Below are positions 55,480 through 64,000 of a stretch of DNA of 64,000 bases, piece by piece. Numbering within the stretch: the stretch's first letter is position 1; each line of letters begins with the position of its first letter. The notes below the pieces were generated by a model. The model was given only the letters and a program-made list of their open reading frames with translations, made no database searches and was not told the DNA's origin. The stretch is from Brachypodium distachyon (Eukaryota; Streptophyta; Magnoliopsida; Poales; Poaceae). Made by a program: the position numbers and the translations under genes. The DNA lies in NCBI RefSeq assembly GCF_000005505.3, contig NC_016132.3, positions 45,646,914 through 45,710,913 of the forward strand. The letters run 5' to 3'.

Positions 55480-58400
55480 GTATTTAAGTGTGATCTTGTC
55501 CTCGCACTCTCAAAACAGTACTAGGAGCAGGTATAGTGCAACTTCCGTAAGGATTTATAGGGTTCCAACCGGGCAAGACGCTGGGCTAGGAAGAAGCTGA
55601 GCTAGCTCGATGTCCATAGCGAGCTATACTCCTGATTGCACTAATCAGTGGTGATTACGGCTCCACCTCCCAACACGCGTGTCACACACCGACGAGTGTT
55701 TACCATTTGTTTATCACTAGAACCATCAAGCAGACAAGAAAATTTTCATACCACGAGCTCCGTAAATCCTCAGGCTGTAACAATGGCTGACATGTGGGCC
55801 TGATTTGCACTGGGGCTGAACTTAGCCCGTTTGTCAGTACTACAAATTATCACTTTCTGAGCATATATTGCTTCTTTTTCGTTTATTATTATCACCGGCC
55901 GGCTCATTCGGGTCGTGCTAGTGTTTCAGGATACCACCGAATCAAGTTTTTTTCTCATCGTGTTCTTTGACCTTTTAAGCAAAAGGAAGAATGGTCCTGC
56001 GCGTCCGTACAGCCTCCGGCTTTAGCTAATTGTCGGCTGTCTCCCAGGGCGCGCGCCGTGCAGGCCCCTCACTCCCTCACTGATTAGTTACTGTCTTACT
56101 GAATCCCGCTGGCGAGAGGTTGGTTGCAGTTCATATAGATGAATAGATCTCGAGTCCTCCTAGATCTTAGCATCTGGTAGTCCATGCTAAGCTTCAATTT
56201 GGGTGTTACATGGAGTTACTACATGGTACATAATGAAATGGGAGGGGATTAATTCTGAAACCTGATGTGTTGACCTTTAAATCTTAATGCATCAGGCAGA
56301 AGTTCAGAACAGGTGGTATAGCTAGTGGCTGGTATGATTTTATTTTACTTTTACTTTTCGTGAGGGGTCGGTATGATAAATTTTTTTGCGAGGGGCCAGT
56401 ATGAGTCTGTATTTCGGCAGTGTCATCAAATTTTTTTTGACAGCCTTAGACAGTGTCATCTACTCGCTCCGTCCTATATTAACTGGCTTTTTATTACATG
56501 TATCTAGACACTTTTAAAAATAGATACATTCATATTTGAACAAATTTGTGTATATGTCGAGCTGCCACCATTTCCATTTCTTACTTAAACTGTTAAATAC
56601 GCTACTCAAGAAGCTTCATGCCGCTGCCACCAGTATAGACTATAGAGTAGTTGAAGTTTCAACTCAGGTTCCCTCGGATGAGAGTTTTGTATAACTATTT
56701 TTGTTCCCGCAAATGTTGACAAGAAATTTATTGTATCACACCACTGACCACACACGTGGCCGGACAGCCGGCGACAGTCGAAACAGTCCGTTCCTGAGGA
56801 GTAGAAGGGACTAGTACTACCACCAATAGGGGTTTGTGCACCATGCATGTTTCTTCTTTGACATTCAAAAAGTCTTGAAAAGAAGTTAAAATTTGTTTAC
56901 AACATTCACACGACGAAAACGAAAAAGACAAACCAGATGTGAATAGTATAAATTGGTTATTTCTAATGGTTGATTTTTTTCTCCTTTTCACACAATGTGT
57001 ATAATAGATTATTTTTGAAAAAAAAGATAACCGTTGGTCTCTACGTCGATCGATTCACACAACATATAAAGCCGGAGCAAGCACACGTCGTATGCCGCCT
57101 CTACAGCTCCGCACGCGACTCTAGCCCGCTCTGACCCAGCCACCGGAGACGCTTCTGCCGCTCGTTCCATGCAAGATTTGGCCGAAGCCCATCACACTGC
57201 ATAGCTCCACTTGCACCCGCAGCCCGCGCCTCCCTCGCATAACACAGTCCGCAATCCCTCCTCCAGATGCTGCCACCACGTACGATGGGCAACCTCCTCC
57301 CCACGACGTGAGGACATCAACTGTCGGATCCCCGCCACCCACTTCACACTACATGGCTATGCTAGACGACGGCCACCTGTGGGTCGGCGACAAGAGGGAG
57401 GAGAGGAGGGAAAGAGGCGGCGGCTAGGGTTTCGGCCCTAGAGTCACCTGGAGGAGACGACTAGAGGAGCTGCACGAGTGGCAGGTCCTACTTGGCTTTG
57501 GCTTATGTCCTGCTTTCCGTGTGTACAGTATCTCATATCTTCTTCTGAACTGGAGGTCAAGTGTTACAACTTTTTTGTTATATCTGTTTTCTACATGTTC
57601 TGTTTACGGGACTGTTTAGCTCATACTTACGTTGTTTGTCACCTTGTGGATTTTTTACCAGGCCTATATACGTAAGATATCCTGATTTGCCATGTTCGAA
57701 TGTAAATTGCTTATACCCAAATACTGACAAGAAAATGCGTACGCGGAAATAAAATATAAGAGTAGAACTCTGGGAATATTTCGTTGTCCCACCTCTTGAC
57801 GCCACTCAAGGTCGCAAAGCTTCATGGACGACTTACGTGGACAGCGGTGAGCTTTTCGTCGCGTACGCCCTGGTACCCCGTGAGCACTTTCCGTTATCTC
57901 GGTCCAGGCCACCAACGGAGGTATTGACCGCACCTTCGGAAGAGAGCAGCGGAGACAGAGAGACGGGCATTGGTCCAGCCGGCGTGCGTTGCAGGGAGAA
58001 CGGCCGTGTCACGGAAGAGATAGCAGCAGCGGCAGATACTCCAGATCGCACTGCCATATCAAAATGGAACGCATGTCAGTTTAATGGCTGGCTGCCCATC
58101 GCCCAAATGCCGCGACGAGCGCTCGGGCCATGAGACCACCACGCATCCATCACGCGGTCTGAAGAAAAGAGTGACGCAGCGGGTGGGTTCATTGGAGACT
58201 TGCGGTGCGTCCTGGCATGCCTGATTTTGGGCACGGTTTTATGGAGTGGCGCTGCTGCTGCACTGCACCGCCTGCCTCCAACGGCACTACGGCAGCGAGT
58301 TTAGTCCATTTGCTGCCAAAAAGAGTAGACAAAAAGGACCACGTACTCTAATTCATTCCTTATTCCTTTATATGTAATGCCTATCTGAATTTGAGGTTTC

Positions 58401-59145
58401 AACTTTGACCGGTAATTTGACTAATAAAATATGAGTTTTGAGCCGAATACCACTGGATTGGTATTCTAAATAAGTTTCCGTTAAGTTCTACTCATTTTAG
58501 GATAAACGAACCCCTAAAATTAGACTTTGGTATAGAAAAGCATAATTTTTTTAAAAAATATATCCATAATCATAACTTTTGTGCTAATCAAATCCATAAT
58601 TTGCCCATCAGCAAGCAGGTTAACAGCATATCTGCTTGTGGGACCCACGCATCAACCTCTATATCTCAATTAAGCACGGTTTTTCCTTTCCTGGTCCAAA
58701 TCTGGCCAGTTTGAACCCGGTTCAGGCTTGGCTCGACCACGACGTGGTGCTGTTAGCAAGTCAAGTGTTGATGGTAGAGGCGGTTTCAACGCAGCCTTCG
58801 GTGAAAACACGTGATCCCTGGTCAAGCAATGTCGACGTCACTGCGTCATGTCGTTGTTGAAGATGATGGCTCGAATCTTGGGTTTGAGATGAATATCACA
58901 GGATCGACCTATGGTGACTCGTTATCGTCGGTGGACGTGTGACGATCCTTGTTGAAGGCTTTGCTTAGGAATTGTGTTCTTTTCCTTTGTTTGGCCATTT
59001 ACCATAATGTTAGTGGTAGTTTGCTAGAGTTACTGGCCATACGATCTTGTGTTTTTAGGTCTACTTTGTTCGTCTTCGTTGCCTAGCTTTGATATACGAC
59101 TGTATGCATCAACCGACGGAGAAGCTGGAGTTATCCTCCGATCAT
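55480..59145. other. Spacer without recognised gene
   Basis: Mixed AT-rich and GC-rich patches (57.06-57.48 kb and 57.82-58.32 kb). No convincing coding region. A Stowaway with one intact end begins at 56463 (listed separately). Confidence 0.4.
56463..56550. mobile_element. Stowaway MITE, right end lost
   Basis: After TA at 56461-56462 the sequence CTCGCTCCGTCCTATATTAA with the ATTACATGTATCTAGACAC interior matches the class at 27118, but no right terminus with TA follows. Confidence 0.65.
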
Positions 59146-59148
59146 TTA

Positions 59149-59453
59149 GGCCTCCTTTGATTCAAAGGATTTCCATAGAAATTTTGAAGGCTTGAAATCC
59201 TTAGGAATTTTTCCTATGTCGGCCGTTTGATTCGTAGGATTAAATCCTATAGAAATTTTTTCTAAGGATTCATTTGTACTATATTTCATAGGAAAATTTA
59301 CATCCACTCTAATCTCTTGGAAGAAATCCTTTGGTCTCATCAAACAAATTTTGATGCAAACAAAATCATATAGGACTCAAGTGGACATGACATTGCAATC
59401 CTACAATTTTTCCTATTCCTTTACTTTTCCGATCCTACGAATCAAAAAAGCCC
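59149..59453. mobile_element. Tourist-like MITE (PIF/Harbinger type)
   Basis: 305 bp. Left end GGCCTCCTTTGATTCAAAGG and right end CGAATCAAAAAAGCCC form an inverted pair with gaps; flanked by TTA at 59146-59148 and 59454-59456, the 3-bp duplication of PIF/Harbinger elements. Non-coding, with internal GGATT/AATCC subrepeats. Confidence 0.85.
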
Positions 59454-59556
59454 TTAAGAAAATAATTTTAACTTATCTGGCAAACAATAGATATGGACGA
59501 TGAATGAACGATATGACACTCCTACAGTCTTTGTCATGTCTTTGCTACTTGCCCAA

Positions 59557-59812
59557 CTCCCTCCATTCCAGAATATAGGGCATATAGTTTTTTGTTGACA
59601 GTTAAACTTGTTAAATTTTGACTAATTTTATAAGGAAAACCAACAACACTTAAAGTCTTGAATGAAGATCACTAGATTTATCATGAAATATATTTTCATA
59701 GTGTATTCGTTCAAACTAGCAGATGCTAATATTTTTGACGAAAAGCTTAATCAAATTCTAAAAAATTTGATTGTCAACAAACATGACGCCCTATATTTTT
59801 AAACAAAGGAAA
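59557..59812. mobile_element. Long Stowaway-type MITE, diverged
   Basis: About 256 bp. Left CTCCCTCCATTCCAGAATATAG and right CTATATTTTTAAACAAAGGA are inverted; the inner part (TTTTGACTAATTTTATAAGG) is of the longer Stowaway class also seen at 21841. TA duplication not clear. Confidence 0.6.
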
Positions 59813-60860
59813 TAACTCACTGTGATCCAGCGCGTGCATTTTGTGCCCGGGCACCTCCCAATGCTCCCACTCTCTCAGCTCTGAGACAATGCAAGCTGCG
59901 CATACGGCATAGCCCAGACGGAGGAAAACGCTGTTCCAACCCAAAGCAGCAAATACACATGCCCGAGAAATACCTACCAGAAAGTACAGTTACGTCCCCC
60001 CCGGATCACACGTTCACCACCAAACCCCGTGCAGATGCGTGTAACTGCGTGTGCCCCAGCAGAAGGAACAGTGGTGAAAGCTGCAGAGGGGCATGCACGG
60101 CCACGTGAGCGGTACATGATTACGGGCTCATTTTTGGGATGCCACAACAACCAACAGGCCCCTGTGCCACGGGGTATTATTGCCCAGGCACAAGGCTGCT
60201 GCACCCCTGCATCTCAAAGTCGCCAAAAAAGCAGAGTAGGGCTCAAGCCAGAGCAGATCAATGTGACCAACGGTCATCGGTTCATCTCATCAGCCTGTGT
60301 GTGGTGGTCGCTGCCGAAAGTTTTCGCTTTCATATCCATTCCACTGTCTCTGGTGACTAACCGGATTTCTGGAGAAAGCATGCACATTGCACATAGACTC
60401 TGTACTAGTAGTACTGACATCTAGTACGAGCCAAATTTTGGCCAGAAATGGAGTGAAGGACTCGCCCAATACGGCAACTTGTTCGGTCCTGTGTATACGT
60501 TCAGACAAGTAAATTCCACTGTGAAGGAGTGGAATAGAACCAACGCTCCTTTCAGTTAAAGGAATAGACACACTGGAACAATTATGAAAAGTTTCTAACA
60601 AAGGTTCAAGGAACCACTACGTTGCAAACACAGCAATATTATCTGAATCCAAAAATATCCAGCGCCGGGTTTGACGTTCAAAGCCATTGCGCCAAGTGAC
60701 ACAATTGATTCAGCAACACCAGTCCACAGAGCACCACAGAAGTGATTTGATCGAAATACACCACACAGCCACACACACACACACACACACGCGCAGAGTC
60801 GAGACACTGTCTGTTAATACTGACACTGTTACAACAACGGACTCCGGTGATCCGCCTATC
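59813..60860. other. 3' flank of the ubiquitin-conjugating-enzyme gene
   Basis: No gene recognised. Includes the probable 3' UTR of the E2 gene near 60600-60860, with a short (AC)n tract at 60771-60790. Confidence 0.5.

Positions 60861-64000
<3,140 letters not shown>

Overview
The window is nuclear DNA from a grass, most likely a Pooideae/Triticeae species (wheat, barley, Aegilops or a close relative). The reasons are the many Stowaway MITEs with the CTCCCTCCGT terminus, nested Ty3/gypsy elements that carry antisense ORFs, intron-bearing plant genes, and GC-rich first exons set in AT-rich spacers. It is not a bacterial or organellar sequence.

Layout. 1-13456: two nested Ty3/gypsy LTR retrotransposons. 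Element A (only its 3' part is visible, with its 3' LTR ending at 3130) is inserted into the pol gene of element B (3131-13456, 3' LTR about 12979-13456). Both carry a Transposase_28-like gene on the strand opposite to pol. 13457-15266: spacer. 15267-19189 (minus): one very large exon of a coiled-coil protein related to COP1-interactive protein 1, with MITEs, a long (TA)n tract and candidate 5' non-coding exon(s) upstream to about 23.0 kb. 23.2-27.5 kb: transposon-rich spacer with a solo LTR, a hAT-type MITE sitting in an 80-bp tandem array, a LINE fragment and Stowaways. 27847-30560 (plus): a two-exon gene for an uncharacterised acidic, coiled-coil protein. 32105-32511 (plus): a 69-residue GPI-anchored arabinogalactan peptide. 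32987-34733 (minus): a PHT1 phosphate:H+ symporter with three P1BS sites upstream. 35-45 kb: mostly unassigned spacer with two minisatellite-like arrays, a doubtful gene fragment and a 5S-rRNA-like TRIM relic. 45149-46051 (minus): an AP2/ERF transcription factor of the cytokinin-response-factor type. 49708-52810: a full-length hAT transposon with an exact 8-bp target duplication and a decayed transposase. 53-60 kb: spacer with several MITEs. 60861-62449 (minus): exons 2-4 of a UBC4/5-type ubiquitin-conjugating enzyme whose first exon is not in the window.

The host genes do not form an operon or an obvious pathway; they are ordinary neighbouring plant genes. The phosphate transporter stands out: its sequence and its PHR-type sites indicate phosphate-starvation control, and the PHT1 - ERF - UBC order resembles (from memory, unverified) the neighbourhood of the mycorrhiza-induced PHT1;11 gene on rice chromosome 1. 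I found no CRISPR, no viral genome and no clearly novel system. The most unusual structures are the duplicated antisense module in element B, the layered insertions at 24.1-25.4 kb, the 381-bp in-frame duplication in the coiled-coil gene and the clustered P1BS sites.
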